Origin: an uncultured Candidatus Melainabacteria bacterium
Lineage (GTDB): Bacteria > Cyanobacteriota > Vampirovibrionia > Gastranaerophilales > Gastranaerophilaceae
NCBI GenBank assembly: GCA_934692665.1
Contig: CAKUUG010000013.1
Location: 1-39,816, forward strand
Direction of reading: 5' to 3'
Length of the DNA: 39,816 bases
Positions 9,255 to 17,902 of this stretch are shown here, piece by piece. How positions within the stretch are numbered: position 1 is the first letter of the stretch; the number at the start of each line of letters is the position of its first letter. A model generated the notes under the pieces. That model made no database searches. It worked only from the letters and a program-made list of their open reading frames with translations, and was not told the origin of the DNA. Made by a program: the position numbers and the translations under genes.

Positions 9255-9286
9255 AAAAAAGCTGACTTAAAAAAATCAGCTTTTTT
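9255..9286 (-). terminator. Intrinsic terminator downstream of the 186-aa gene
   Basis: An 11-bp stem (gctga/tcagc extended by A/T pairs) with a 10-nt loop is flanked by an A-run on one side and a T-run on the other. On the minus strand it lies about 37 nt after the stop of the gene ending at 9323, insulating the RpaB-like gene. Confidence 0.8.
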
Positions 9287-9322
9287 GTTTTTAGGTTTAG
9301 TTATATTGAAGGTTTATTTATT

Positions 9323-9883
9323 TTATGATAATTGAATTGTTTCACGTTGTATTTCCTGGCTCTTCGTTTGTTTCAATGAATCATATTCAGCAGACAACTG
9401 TTCATACTCTGTTTGTAACTTATCGTTTTCGTCTTGGATTTCGGTTTCCATTTCATTTATCGCAGGAGCAAGATATTTTTGAGCAAATTCAACCAATTCT
9501 TCTTCATAAATTTTACTTGCGATTTTTGTCATATCCAAATTGCCATCGTCGTCATAATATAATGTCGCCTGTTTCATTAATTCCGAATTTTGATAATAAT
9601 CCGAAGCCGAAATTTGCCCATACGTTTCTTCATATTCACTTGCTTTTGCCGCAGCATTCTCTGAAGCGTAAGCTTCTGAATTGTACATAAAGTCAATTGC
9701 GTCTCCAAATAATTCATCATCAAGCCCGGCTATCTCAGCAGGAGAAATATTACCATCTCCAACCGCAGATGAAAATTTAGTCAATTTTGCAAGCAGTCTC
9801 TTATTTTGAGTTATTTTTAATTCGTCTTCCTGCATGCGTTTATAATCCTCACGCATTCTCATGAGACATAAGGTAACACCCAT
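9323..9883 (-). CDS. Unknown acidic coiled-coil protein (186 aa)
   Basis: Function not recognised. It is rich in Glu, Gln and Ala. The N-terminus (MGVTLCLMRMREDYKR) leads into an amphipathic helix. The centre has EYEETYGQISASDYY and a DDDGNLDMTKIASKIYEEEL segment. The last 60 residues (NEMETEIQDENDKLQTEYEQ...) form a strong heptad-type coiled coil. There is no signal peptide or clear membrane span. A GGAG Shine-Dalgarno 8 nt before the ATG supports the start. It is monocistronic with its own terminator. By layout it could be a structural or secretion-associated helical protein, but that is only a guess. Confidence 0.75.
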   Translation of the reverse strand: MGVTLCLMRMREDYKRMQEDELKITQNKRLLAKLTKFSSAVGDGNISPAEIAGLDDELFGDAIDFMYNSEAYASENAAAKASEYEETYGQISASDYYQNSELMKQATLYYDDDGNLDMTKIASKIYEEELVEFAQKYLAPAINEMETEIQDENDKLQTEYEQLSAEYDSLKQTKSQEIQRETIQLS

Positions 9884-10027
9884 AATTCACACTCCTAACC
9901 TATTAAACTTTTTAAACTAACCTACATAATAATAAAGTTTGTTTTCGGAAATTAATTGTTATTTTTTTAATTTTTATGTAACAAAACTTAACAAATTTAA
10001 AGTCACTTTTGTTGTTTAATAGTAATT

Positions 10028-11812
10028 ATGATAGATGACAATTTTTTAAATGATTACGAAGATATTCTCACTAGAACCGAACGCCCATCTAGATATATTG
10101 GCAATGAATTTGGTTCATATAACAAAGATTTTAATTCTTCAAAAGGCAAATTTCTTCTTGTTTTTCCGGATAAGTATGAAATTGGAATAAGCAATTTTGG
10201 TCACAAAATTCTATATGATTTGATAAACAAAAAAGAAAATCTGATGGCAGATAGGCTCTATGCGCCGGATAAAGATTTTATTGATTTATTAGAGCAAAAC
10301 AACAAGCTTCTCTACTCTCTTGAATCAAAAAAACCTCCAAAAGAATTTGATATAGTAGGTTTTGGACTTCAGTACGAAATGTGCTACACAACAGTATTAA
10401 AACTTTTGGAAATGTCAGATATTCCATTATTTTCAAAAGATAGAGATGTTTCTCATCCATTGATTGTTGCAGGCGGACCTTGTGTTACAAATCCAAAACC
10501 AATGAACCCTTTTATTGATGCATTTATTATTGGGGATGGAGAAGAAGTTAATATCGAAATTTTGGAAAAATTTATAGAATTAAAACAAAAAAATCTAAAA
10601 AGGGAAGAAATTTTAAAAGAACTATCAAAAATAAAAGGTATTTATGTACCTATTTTTGACAATTATACAGAAAAAAGAATAACAAATCTAACATTGGAAA
10701 ACCACCCGACACTTTCTCCTATTCCTCATTTTTCTTCTGTTCAAGACAGAGCAACAGTAGAACTGAGAAGAGGCTGCGGAAGGCTGTGTCGCTTTTGCCA
10801 AGCTTCCCACACAAATTTGCCCATTAGAGAAAGAAAAAAAGAAGACATAGTATCTTTAGTTAAACAATATGTAAAAAATACGGGCTATGACGAATACTCG
10901 CTTCTTTCTTTATCTTCTAATGACCATTCACAAATCGAAGATATTTTAGAAGATCTGTCATGTCATTTTAGAAATACAGGTATCAATGTTTCTCTACCTT
11001 CACAAAGAGCGGATAGATTTTCTTTAAAACTGGCAACTCTAGCAGCAAGCGAAAAAAAAGGCACTATCACAATTGCTCCGGAAGCAGGCAGCCAAAGAAT
11101 GCGTAACATAATAAACAAAAATTTATCAGAAGAACAAATCGTAAACGCAACGATTGCTTGCATAAAAAATGGTTGGAACAGAATGAAATTCTATTTTGTT
11201 ATAGGTTTGCCTTTTGAAACTTATGAAGATTTGGAAGGAATACCAAAATTAATAGAAACAATAAACCTTAATTGCAGACAAAATGGTTTAAAATATCCGC
11301 AAATTACTTGTTCAATTTCTGTTTTTGTACCAAAACCACACACACCTTTTCAATGGGCAAGGCAAAACACTATACAAGAAATTGAAGACAAAATAAAATA
11401 CTTAAGGAATTTAAAAGAAAAGATTAAAAACGTAAAATTCAATTTTCACAACCCAAAAATGTCGCAACTAGAAGCATTTCTCACAAGAGGAGATGAAAAT
11501 ATTTCTAATTTCATTTTTGAATTATACAAAAATGGTGCATATCTAGAGTCTTGGGATGAAAATTTGGATTTTGAATTGTATAAAAAGATTTCTGAAAAAT
11601 TGAATATTGATATTGAAAATTTAACTTCGAAAGAGTATTCTATAGAAGAAAAACTGCCTTGGGATAATATTTTTTATGGAATAAATAAAGACTGGTTAAG
11701 CACCGAATACAACAAAGCAAAAGAAGCGACTTCGACTATTCCTTGTGAAGTAAAATGTAACAATTGCGGCGTTTGTGCAAATTTTAAAACAAAAAAGGTT
11801 ATAGTAAAATAA
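10028..11812 (+). CDS. TIGR03960-type B12-binding-domain radical SAM protein
   Basis: Radical SAM enzyme of uncharacterised function, 594 aa, matching the TIGR03960 family by architecture. The N-terminal half carries a B12-binding-like region with the block FDIVGFGLQYEMCYTTVLK and VAGGPCVTNPKPMNPFIDAF. The [4Fe-4S] motif ELRRGCGRLCRFCQ (CxxxCxxC, near residues 249-256) opens the radical SAM barrel, with IAPEAGSQRMRN and FYFVIGLPFET further on. The C-terminus ends in a cysteine cluster CNNCGVCANF. In many bacteria this gene is paired with or fused to a DUF2344/TIGR03936 gene; here mazG overlaps its stop by 1 nt instead. No Shine-Dalgarno is seen before the ATG. Confidence 0.85.
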   Translation: MIDDNFLNDYEDILTRTERPSRYIGNEFGSYNKDFNSSKGKFLLVFPDKYEIGISNFGHKILYDLINKKENLMADRLYAPDKDFIDLLEQNNKLLYSLESKKPPKEFDIVGFGLQYEMCYTTVLKLLEMSDIPLFSKDRDVSHPLIVAGGPCVTNPKPMNPFIDAFIIGDGEEVNIEILEKFIELKQKNLKREEILKELSKIKGIYVPIFDNYTEKRITNLTLENHPTLSPIPHFSSVQDRATVELRRGCGRLCRFCQASHTNLPIRERKKEDIVSLVKQYVKNTGYDEYSLLSLSSNDHSQIEDILEDLSCHFRNTGINVSLPSQRADRFSLKLATLAASEKKGTITIAPEAGSQRMRNIINKNLSEEQIVNATIACIKNGWNRMKFYFVIGLPFETYEDLEGIPKLIETINLNCRQNGLKYPQITCSISVFVPKPHTPFQWARQNTIQEIEDKIKYLRNLKEKIKNVKFNFHNPKMSQLEAFLTRGDENISNFIFELYKNGAYLESWDENLDFELYKKISEKLNIDIENLTSKEYSIEEKLPWDNIFYGINKDWLSTEYNKAKEATSTIPCEVKCNNCGVCANFKTKKVIVK

Positions 11813-12567
11813 TGAAAACTGACTACTTAAAAGAATTAATCAACACAATAAAAATCCTTCGCTCTCCGGATGGTTGCGAATGGGATAGACAACAAACACA
11901 TTCATCTATAAGACAAAATATGTTGGAAGAAGCTTATGAAGCCGCTGAAGCCATAGATGAAAACAATACGGAACATCTAAAAGAAGAATTGGGAGATGTG
12001 TTGTTGCAGGTTCTTTTGCATTCGCAAATTGCAGACGATAACAATGAATTTGATATCCAAGATGTAGCAAAAATGCTGAATGAAAAGCTTATTCATAGAC
12101 ACCCGCATGTTTTTGGTGGAAATAAAACAACCGATACAAAAGAAATTCTTGCAAATTGGGAAAAATTAAAACAAGAAGAAAAGAAAGAAAGAAAAAAAAT
12201 ATTAGATGGAATTCCTAAACTTCCTTCTCTTTTAAAAGCAATGAAAATATCCAAAAAAGCTGCAAGAGCAGGATTTGAATGGAAAAATAAAGAACAAGTT
12301 TTTGATTGTTTTAATTCTGAAATTGAAGAATTTAAAAATGCAAAATCATTTTTTGAAAAAGAAGATGAATTTGGTGATATATTATTTTCTCTTGTTAATG
12401 TTGCAAGATGGGAAAATATCGACCCTGATGTAGCTCTATCAAAAGCCAATCAAAAATTTATAAAAAGATTTAACAAACTGGAAGAATTAACAACAAAAAA
12501 ACTGTCTGATTTGAGTTTTGATGAATACAATGAACTCTGGTTAAAAGCCAAAGAATTAACAAAATAA
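11812..12567 (+). CDS. mazG: Nucleoside triphosphate pyrophosphohydrolase
   Basis: House-cleaning enzyme that hydrolyses (d)NTPs to monophosphates and pyrophosphate. The 251-aa length matches two-domain MazG (E. coli 263 aa). The first MazG domain has LRSPDGCEWDRQQTHSS and the metal-binding EEAYEAAEAIDE...EELGDVLLQVLLHS. The second has a matching set, SEIEEFKN...EDEFGDILFSLVNVARW. The stop of the radical SAM gene and this start overlap (TAATG), and the GT39 gene follows after 15 nt, so the three are probably one transcript. Confidence 0.95.
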   Translation: MKTDYLKELINTIKILRSPDGCEWDRQQTHSSIRQNMLEEAYEAAEAIDENNTEHLKEELGDVLLQVLLHSQIADDNNEFDIQDVAKMLNEKLIHRHPHVFGGNKTTDTKEILANWEKLKQEEKKERKKILDGIPKLPSLLKAMKISKKAARAGFEWKNKEQVFDCFNSEIEEFKNAKSFFEKEDEFGDILFSLVNVARWENIDPDVALSKANQKFIKRFNKLEELTTKKLSDLSFDEYNELWLKAKELTK

Positions 12568-12582
12568 AAACACGGAGAAAAG

Positions 12583-14295
12583 ATGGAAAAACTAAAACTA
12601 TACTACAAAAACCACAAAGAACTGTTTTGTTTAAGTTTTTTGTTATTAGGTTGCATATTATTTATATTTGCAAACATAGGATTATACCCTCTTATTGACA
12701 TTGATGAAACAAGATATGTAAACATGAGCAAATATATGTTTTTAGAAAAACAATATTTGACACCTATTTTAAATTTTGAGCCTTTTTTAGAAAAACCGCC
12801 GCTGTATTTTTGGCTTAATGTTTTTGTATTTAAATTTTTAGGTTACAAATCAGTTTTTGCAGGCAGATTTGCAACAGGATTGACTGCGACATTTGGCGTT
12901 TTTTATACATATTTCTTTGCAAAAAAAATATCAAATAGCAGACTATATGGTTTTTTGAGTGCAAGCGTTTTACTCAGCAGCAGTTGGTTTTTGGTATTTT
13001 CGCATATAGCAATTCTGGATTTAGGTTTTATGGTTTTTTCAATGAGTGCAATTTATAGTGCAATTTTGCCCTTGTTTATTGAAAAAGAAAACAATAAAAA
13101 ATTCTGTTGGTATTTTGGCTACTTCTTTATGGCGTTATCTATTCTTGCAAAAGGCTTTATCGGAATAGCAATACCTTGTATGGTTGTGTTTTTTACTTAT
13201 TTAATTTTTAAAAAAGTAAACGAACTATTTAAACCAATAAATCTTTTGGGAGTATTTATACTTTTAATTGTAGCTTTGCCTTGGCATATTATGATATGGG
13301 AAGTTCACAGAGAAAATTGGATTAATATGTATATATTAAAACATCACTTTGCAAGACTCTTAACTTCTGAAAATTTGGGAAGAAAACAACCATTTTTGTT
13401 TTATGTACCTATTTTATTGTTGGGCTTAGTGCCTTGGATGTTTAATTTTTTGGCTGTAATTTGCAAAAGCATAAAAAATTTAAAAGACAAAATCAAAGAC
13501 ACAAAAAAATTCGACCTTGCTAACTTTTTCTATCCCAATACAAAAGACAAAAAAATTATGTATTTTGCATATACTTATGCACTTTGTACATTTTTGTTTT
13601 TCTCAAGTGCCTCAACAAAACTTCCTCCTTATATTTTGACTATGTTTCCGGCTTTGGCATTAATAGTTGCGGATTTGTGGTATAGAGCAATAAAATTTAA
13701 TGAATACAAAAAAATCCTAAAAATCTCTAATTACGCAAATTTTATACTGCTTTTAGCTATATCAATATTTGGTGTAATTTTTACACTTGTATATAAAGCA
13801 ATTCTTCCGGATAATATCGGATGTTATATAACAAATGCTCTTGCTTTTTCTATTCCTGCATTAATTTTTATTATTGCAATTTCAATTTTTACAATAACAC
13901 TAATAAAAAAAGAAAAATTAATACAAACATTTCTATCTCATTTGGCTTTAATGCTTGTTGTTATTTTTGTTGTGTGTGGCTTTGGTCTTCCTTATTATAC
14001 GAGTTTTGCTCAAGATGAACTGGAAGACTTTGCAAATTTTGTTTATTCAAATGAAAGCTCAAACCTTGTAACCTACGGTTTTTCAGCAAAATACTCTATT
14101 CTAAATCCGCACAAAAAAATAAAATACATAGTAGAAAATGATTACAAAGATTTAGAAACGTACTTGCAAAAATCAAAAAAAGGCGAATTTTATATAATCA
14201 CAAGAAACAAAATAGACAATTTAAAAAACAAAAGAGAATACAAAAAATTAAAAGAAGGCAAAGTTTATTGTTTATATCTAAAAACCCTTGAATAG
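12583..14295 (+). CDS. ArnT-like GT39 membrane glycosyltransferase
   Basis: Polytopic membrane protein (570 aa) of the dolichyl/undecaprenyl-phosphate sugar transferase (GT39/PMT, ArnT-like) family. The N-terminus has one helix followed by the motif IDETRYVNMSKYMF, matching the acidic catalytic motif of ArnT-type enzymes in the first periplasmic loop, and EKPPLYFWLNV, a conserved substrate loop. About a dozen hydrophobic segments follow, with a small C-terminal soluble domain from about residue 475. Such proteins move a lipid-linked sugar onto lipid A, another glycan or a protein. A GGAGA ribosome-binding site precedes the ATG. It is third in an operon with the radical SAM gene and mazG. Substrate unknown. 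Confidence 0.88.
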   Translation: MEKLKLYYKNHKELFCLSFLLLGCILFIFANIGLYPLIDIDETRYVNMSKYMFLEKQYLTPILNFEPFLEKPPLYFWLNVFVFKFLGYKSVFAGRFATGLTATFGVFYTYFFAKKISNSRLYGFLSASVLLSSSWFLVFSHIAILDLGFMVFSMSAIYSAILPLFIEKENNKKFCWYFGYFFMALSILAKGFIGIAIPCMVVFFTYLIFKKVNELFKPINLLGVFILLIVALPWHIMIWEVHRENWINMYILKHHFARLLTSENLGRKQPFLFYVPILLLGLVPWMFNFLAVICKSIKNLKDKIKDTKKFDLANFFYPNTKDKKIMYFAYTYALCTFLFFSSASTKLPPYILTMFPALALIVADLWYRAIKFNEYKKILKISNYANFILLLAISIFGVIFTLVYKAILPDNIGCYITNALAFSIPALIFIIAISIFTITLIKKEKLIQTFLSHLALMLVVIFVVCGFGLPYYTSFAQDELEDFANFVYSNESSNLVTYGFSAKYSILNPHKKIKYIVENDYKDLETYLQKSKKGEFYIITRNKIDNLKNKREYKKLKEGKVYCLYLKTLE

Positions 14296-14308
14296 TCAAG
14301 GGTTTTTG
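14281..14308 (+). terminator. Terminator overlapping the GT39 stop codon
   Basis: An 11-bp stem, aaaacccttga (14281-14291) with tcaagggtttt (14296-14306), has the loop atag. The TAG stop codon of the GT39 gene is within the loop, so the last codons form the left arm. A T-run follows. Confidence 0.88.
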
Positions 14309-14419
14309 CTTTTGTAAAGTAATATTAACAAATGAATAAAAAAATAAGCAATTTTTTCCGACAAAAAAACTTTATATAAAAGTAAGGTTAGTTTATAAAA
14401 GTTTATTTGGAGGTTAGTT

Positions 14420-15124
14420 ATGAGTTATTTTTCAGGTGTTTATGGTGACAGCAACGTTAGCAGCTATTCAGGTGCATTTAATTCTTATAATAGATCAACA
14501 AACAGAGTTAATTCAACTACAGCAACAAAAGCAAAAATTACGCAAACAGTAAAAGATCTTGCTCAAAGCCATTCTAAAGACTTAAGTATTGTTAAATATT
14601 ACTTTCAAGAAGGTGAAATTACAACAGCTTTAGAATTACAAGACAAAATTTATGATGATATTAGTGATGTTTTAAAATCAGAATACAACTTTAATGTTAC
14701 TGATCAAGAAATTGAATCAATGTTAGACCAAGCATACTCTACAGTAAATGGTGAATCAGCTCAAAAAACAATAGAAGATAATACAAGTTCTTCATTTATG
14801 ACAGGTTTTATGGAAGGTATTCCACTTATTGGAAATCTATTAACAAACGGTGTATCTAAATCAGAAGCAATGGCAGAACTTTCTGGAACTGACGCTCCTG
14901 AAAGAGAAAAAACCAGAGAAACAATAGGTGCTGCAGTTGGTGGTACAGTTAGTGGTGCAGGTGTTGGTGCAGCTATAGGCACAGCTGTTTTTATTGCAGG
15001 CTCAGCGGGAAAAGGAGCTGCTGCAGGAGCTGCTGTTGGACCTATCGGTATAGTAATTGGTGCAGGTATTGGTGCCGCTGTAGGTATAGGTATTGGTTTA
15101 TTTCAATATTTCACAAAAAAATAA
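14420..15124 (+). CDS. Glycine-zipper membrane-active-type protein (234 aa)
   Basis: Not a family I can name. Residues 1-35 are Ser/Asn/Tyr-rich with no signal peptide. Residues 38-120 are helical and acidic. Residues 125-145 are hydrophobic (FMTGFMEGIPLIGNLLTNG). Residues 169-230 are a long run of small residues with GxxxG/AxxxG spacing (TIGAAVGGTVSGAGVGAAIG, later IGIVIGAGIGAAVGIGIGLF), a classic glycine zipper able to form a membrane hairpin. Similar C-termini occur in pore-forming toxins, bacteriocins, secreted effectors and some outer-membrane lipoproteins. A strong GGAGG ribosome-binding site lies upstream, and the gene stands alone between two terminators. No immunity-like gene lies beside it. 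Confidence 0.8.
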   Translation: MSYFSGVYGDSNVSSYSGAFNSYNRSTNRVNSTTATKAKITQTVKDLAQSHSKDLSIVKYYFQEGEITTALELQDKIYDDISDVLKSEYNFNVTDQEIESMLDQAYSTVNGESAQKTIEDNTSSSFMTGFMEGIPLIGNLLTNGVSKSEAMAELSGTDAPEREKTRETIGAAVGGTVSGAGVGAAIGTAVFIAGSAGKGAAAGAAVGPIGIVIGAGIGAAVGIGIGLFQYFTKK

Positions 15125-15151
15125 TGGTTTATGATTTTAAAAACTTAAACA

Positions 15152-15187
15152 TTTTAAAACCCCTCTTATACAAGAGGGGTTTTAAAA
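15152..15187. terminator. Bidirectional terminator between convergent genes
   Basis: A perfect 16-bp inverted repeat (15152-15167 with 15172-15187, loop atac) with a cccctctt/aagagggg core and T/A tracts on both sides serves the glycine-zipper gene (+) and the SLH gene (-). Confidence 0.95.
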
Positions 15188-15200
15188 TTAATAAATATTT

Positions 15201-16520
15201 TTATATTTTGACATCTTCCAAAAGACTGGGTTCAGTTCTTCTGTTTATGTATGTATCATCTTGTGGAAATACTGTGTCGCCTGTGATTAAAATATAAATT
15301 ACTTTGTTTTTATCTATATTAAATTCTGTCAATGGTGACATTTGGTGAGCACAGTTGATTAAACCTTCTTTTCCTTTTACATTTGTATTGTTAAGGCTAA
15401 GAGTTTGTTTTTTTGATTTTGCATTGTTAGCGTAAACTATCTTTTCGCCTTTTTTTGTAAAAGGAACACCTGCCATATCATAAGTTTCACCGTTTGGAAG
15501 TGAGTATTTGTAGAATACATAAGTAGATCTTTCAGGTTTTGATCTCCAAGCAGAGTATCCAATTTTCATGACTCTAGCGTAAAATTCAGTTCCTTTCGGA
15601 TACAAGAAAGTACCTTCTTTTGTATAAACGTCATTTGGTGCAGTATATACATAGCCATGACCTACTAAGTCACGTCTTGTTTTAACGCTTGACATATCTA
15701 CACCAATCAAGATATTTCCTGCTTCGATTATTTTTTTGTTATCATAAATTTTTACTCTGTTATTTGTTGCAAAATCAACCAACCCTAGAGTATTGTCTGA
15801 AACAAATTTTGAATGATAATCTTCAAAATCATTGTAATCAACATAACCGCTGTTATCAGCTTCTACTTCTGGAGTTTCTTCGTATACATCTTTGTATGCG
15901 TCTTTAACTTTGTCTAAATTGTTTGCAATTTTATCGAACAAAACAGCAGCCTCTGCTCTGGTTAAGTTGTTGTTTGGAGTAAATTTGTCACCGTCAGGAT
16001 GATTTACATACAAACCGTTTGCAACATTTTTGATATATGGACGACGAGCCCAAAGAGGTATATCTGTATAATCAGAAAAACTTGTAATATCTGCAGCTTT
16101 GAAATCACCTGTTGTAATATTTGCAATCAAAGCCATTGTTTCGTTGTGATTTATGCTCTTTGAAGGTTTAAATGTACTATCAGGATAACCAAAAGCAATT
16201 TTTATCTGTTCAGATATCATAATGCTTTTTCTGTTTGGAGTAGTGTCATTTACATCTTTAAATGATGTAGAATTTTCAACTGCCTCGTTTTGACGGCTGA
16301 TAACTTTCATTAATCCGGTAACAAATTCGCTTCTTGACATTGTACTTTCCGGCATAAATTTGTTTCCGTCAACAAGGTAAATATAGCCGTTTTGAATAGC
16401 ATGTATAATCTCTGTGCCAGCCCAGTAGTTGTTTTTAACGTCTACTATTTCCAGTGCGTTAGCAATATTAAAGAAAAACATAGCCAATGTAATAATGAGT
16501 AATTTTTGTATCTTTTTCAT
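15201..16520 (-). CDS. Secreted SLH-domain surface protein
   Basis: Exported, cell-wall-associated protein of 439 aa. Residues 1-22 are a signal peptide (MKKIQK then a hydrophobic core, cleavage likely after NANA-type Ala22). Three S-layer homology repeats follow: about 26-75 (VDVKNNYWAGTEI...MSRSEFV), 87-136 (FKDV...FGYPDSTFKPSKSINHNE) and 147-197 (FSDYTDIPLWAR...FTPNNNLTRAEAAVLF). The C-terminal 230 residues, largely beta by composition, are unassigned. SLH repeats bind peptidoglycan-linked polymers. In cyanobacteria SLH is often fused to a porin barrel, but I see no barrel-length C-terminus here. A GAGGT ribosome-binding site supports the start. Monocistronic. Confidence 0.88.
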   Translation of the reverse strand: MKKIQKLLIITLAMFFFNIANALEIVDVKNNYWAGTEIIHAIQNGYIYLVDGNKFMPESTMSRSEFVTGLMKVISRQNEAVENSTSFKDVNDTTPNRKSIMISEQIKIAFGYPDSTFKPSKSINHNETMALIANITTGDFKAADITSFSDYTDIPLWARRPYIKNVANGLYVNHPDGDKFTPNNNLTRAEAAVLFDKIANNLDKVKDAYKDVYEETPEVEADNSGYVDYNDFEDYHSKFVSDNTLGLVDFATNNRVKIYDNKKIIEAGNILIGVDMSSVKTRRDLVGHGYVYTAPNDVYTKEGTFLYPKGTEFYARVMKIGYSAWRSKPERSTYVFYKYSLPNGETYDMAGVPFTKKGEKIVYANNAKSKKQTLSLNNTNVKGKEGLINCAHQMSPLTEFNIDKNKVIYILITGDTVFPQDDTYINRRTEPSLLEDVKI

Positions 16521-16663
16521 TTATACCTCAAGATATATTTATACACTATAACTATGAAAATTCTACTATAACCGAAGGCGAAAATCAAATAATAAATATT
16601 ACATTTTGTAAAATATTTTAAAGAAAAAAGAAAAAATATCCGTAAAAAATAAAAGGTGACAAA

Positions 16664-17611
16664 ATGATAGATTTTCTAAAACTGACATCTCAACAAATAA
16701 ACAAACCCTCAAGTACCGAGGGAGATTTTCGCACCAATATAAACAACGATGAGCCTGTTAGTATCCATGATATAGATAAAAAAGACAATATAAAACCGCA
16801 AGAAAATTTTTTTGAACAAATAATCACGCTCGAAGATACAATTTCATCGACAGAAACTGAAAATACAAAAGACACAGAAAACGAAGGAAGCATAACTTTT
16901 ATTGAAAATTGTAGCAATATTTTGGAAGAAAAAACTCAAGCATTAAACAGCTTGAATATTGAACTTTCAAAAGCAAGCGAAGATTTGGTTTCAACAGAAG
17001 AAGAATATTCTTATGCAGCGAATTTTTTAGCAAATGTAATGAACGCTCCACAGGATGAAATCGATGAAAATACAATTCAAGAAGCAACGCAAGATTTTAT
17101 AAAAGCACAAGAAAAATATTCAAATGCAAAAGAATATGAAAACACTCTAAAAGAAGCAATTTCCACAACAGAAAAAGAAAAAGATAAAGCAAAACAGGAA
17201 CTTTTGGGATATGTTGAAATTTTAAAAAACGAACAAGAAAAGCTAAAAACAAATCCGACAGAAGAAACAGAAGATTTGCAAACAACAATAGATGAATTAA
17301 ATGAAGAAATTTCAATATCCGAAGACAATTCTAACGAAATCAAACTTCAACAAGAAGAAAAGCAAAAAAATTTAGATACAACAAGACAAAATACTCAAAA
17401 TCAAACAGGCACAATAATAAACGATAACAATACAATATCGCAATATTACGATGACGGCTCAATTCGTACATTTAGTATCGAAAAAGACGAAGATGGCAAA
17501 AAATTTGTAACGTTTTCAGATTCAAAAATCGAACAAACACCTGATGAAAAACCGACAAATCAAGTGGAAAACAGCGAATTTTTAGAAGAAATTGAGCAAT
17601 TTATAAATTAG
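16664..17611 (+). CDS. Unknown Glu/Thr/Asn-rich coiled-coil protein (315 aa)
   Basis: Function not recognised. There is no signal peptide or membrane span. The N-terminal 85 residues are low-complexity and polar. Residues about 86-240 are long helices with coiled-coil character (LEEKTQALNSLNIELSKASE, and EKEKDKAKQELL). Residues 255-285 contain a short MORN/YYDDGS-like strand pair (QYYDDGSIRTFSIEKDEDGK). The tail is acidic. An AAGGTGA ribosome-binding site sits just before the ATG. It is followed by an AT-rich hairpin with a T-run. It could be a scaffold or secreted helical protein; nothing nearby says more. Confidence 0.75.
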   Translation: MIDFLKLTSQQINKPSSTEGDFRTNINNDEPVSIHDIDKKDNIKPQENFFEQIITLEDTISSTETENTKDTENEGSITFIENCSNILEEKTQALNSLNIELSKASEDLVSTEEEYSYAANFLANVMNAPQDEIDENTIQEATQDFIKAQEKYSNAKEYENTLKEAISTTEKEKDKAKQELLGYVEILKNEQEKLKTNPTEETEDLQTTIDELNEEISISEDNSNEIKLQQEEKQKNLDTTRQNTQNQTGTIINDNNTISQYYDDGSIRTFSIEKDEDGKKFVTFSDSKIEQTPDEKPTNQVENSEFLEEIEQFIN

Positions 17612-17640
17612 AAAAATTTAAACTTATGTAAATTTTTCTC
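17611..17640 (+). terminator. AT-rich hairpin after the coiled-coil gene
   Basis: gaaaaattta (17611-17620) pairs with taaatttttc (17629-17638) across an 8-nt loop, directly at the stop codon, ending in a T-rich tract. The stem is weak (mostly A-T) and the position suits a terminator. Confidence 0.55.
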
Positions 17641-17675
17641 ATACTTTGGTATGATATCCTCCATTTGGTGGATAT
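17640..17675 (+). promoter_or_regulatory. Two tandem small hairpins overlapping a -10 element
   Basis: catac-tttg-gtatg (17640-17653) is followed directly by atatcc-t-cc-attt-gg-t-ggatat (17654-17675). The second hairpin's right arm runs into a TATAAT (17673-17678) that sits 8 nt before the ATG of the 71-aa gene. This could be an operator-like inverted repeat or RNA structure; no binding factor can be named. Confidence 0.4.
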
Positions 17676-17686
17676 AATTAATTGCG

Positions 17687-17902
17687 ATGGAGATTATTAA
17701 ACTACTAAAAGATTATTCTAGTTCTTTAACGATGAACAAATATGAAGAGTATCTGTCAAGCAAACTGGACTCTTGTATTTGTGTTGAAAAAATTAAAAAC
17801 AAAGACTTTATGATTAAATATCTCCAACCAATAAATGATATACTAATCTACACAACAGAGCTTCCATGCTGTAATATGAAAAGAATCTCTAATCCGAACT
17901 AA
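17687..17902 (+). CDS. Small unknown protein (71 aa)
   Basis: Function not recognised. The 71-residue product contains CIC and CC cysteine pairs (SCICVEK, LPCCNMK) and no membrane span. There is no Shine-Dalgarno; a perfect TATAAT 8 nt upstream suggests a leaderless transcript. Its 3' end overlaps the convergent rnhA by 14 nt. Only its promoter-like context and the absence of another gene here support it, so it may be spurious. Confidence 0.4.
   Translation: MEIIKLLKDYSSSLTMNKYEEYLSSKLDSCICVEKIKNKDFMIKYLQPINDILIYTTELPCCNMKRISNPN

Noticed and set aside
14926..15105. GGTGCAG-rich repetitive DNA as a microsatellite
   Set aside because: It is the coding consequence of the Gly/Ala-rich zipper; the repeats are irregular and in frame.
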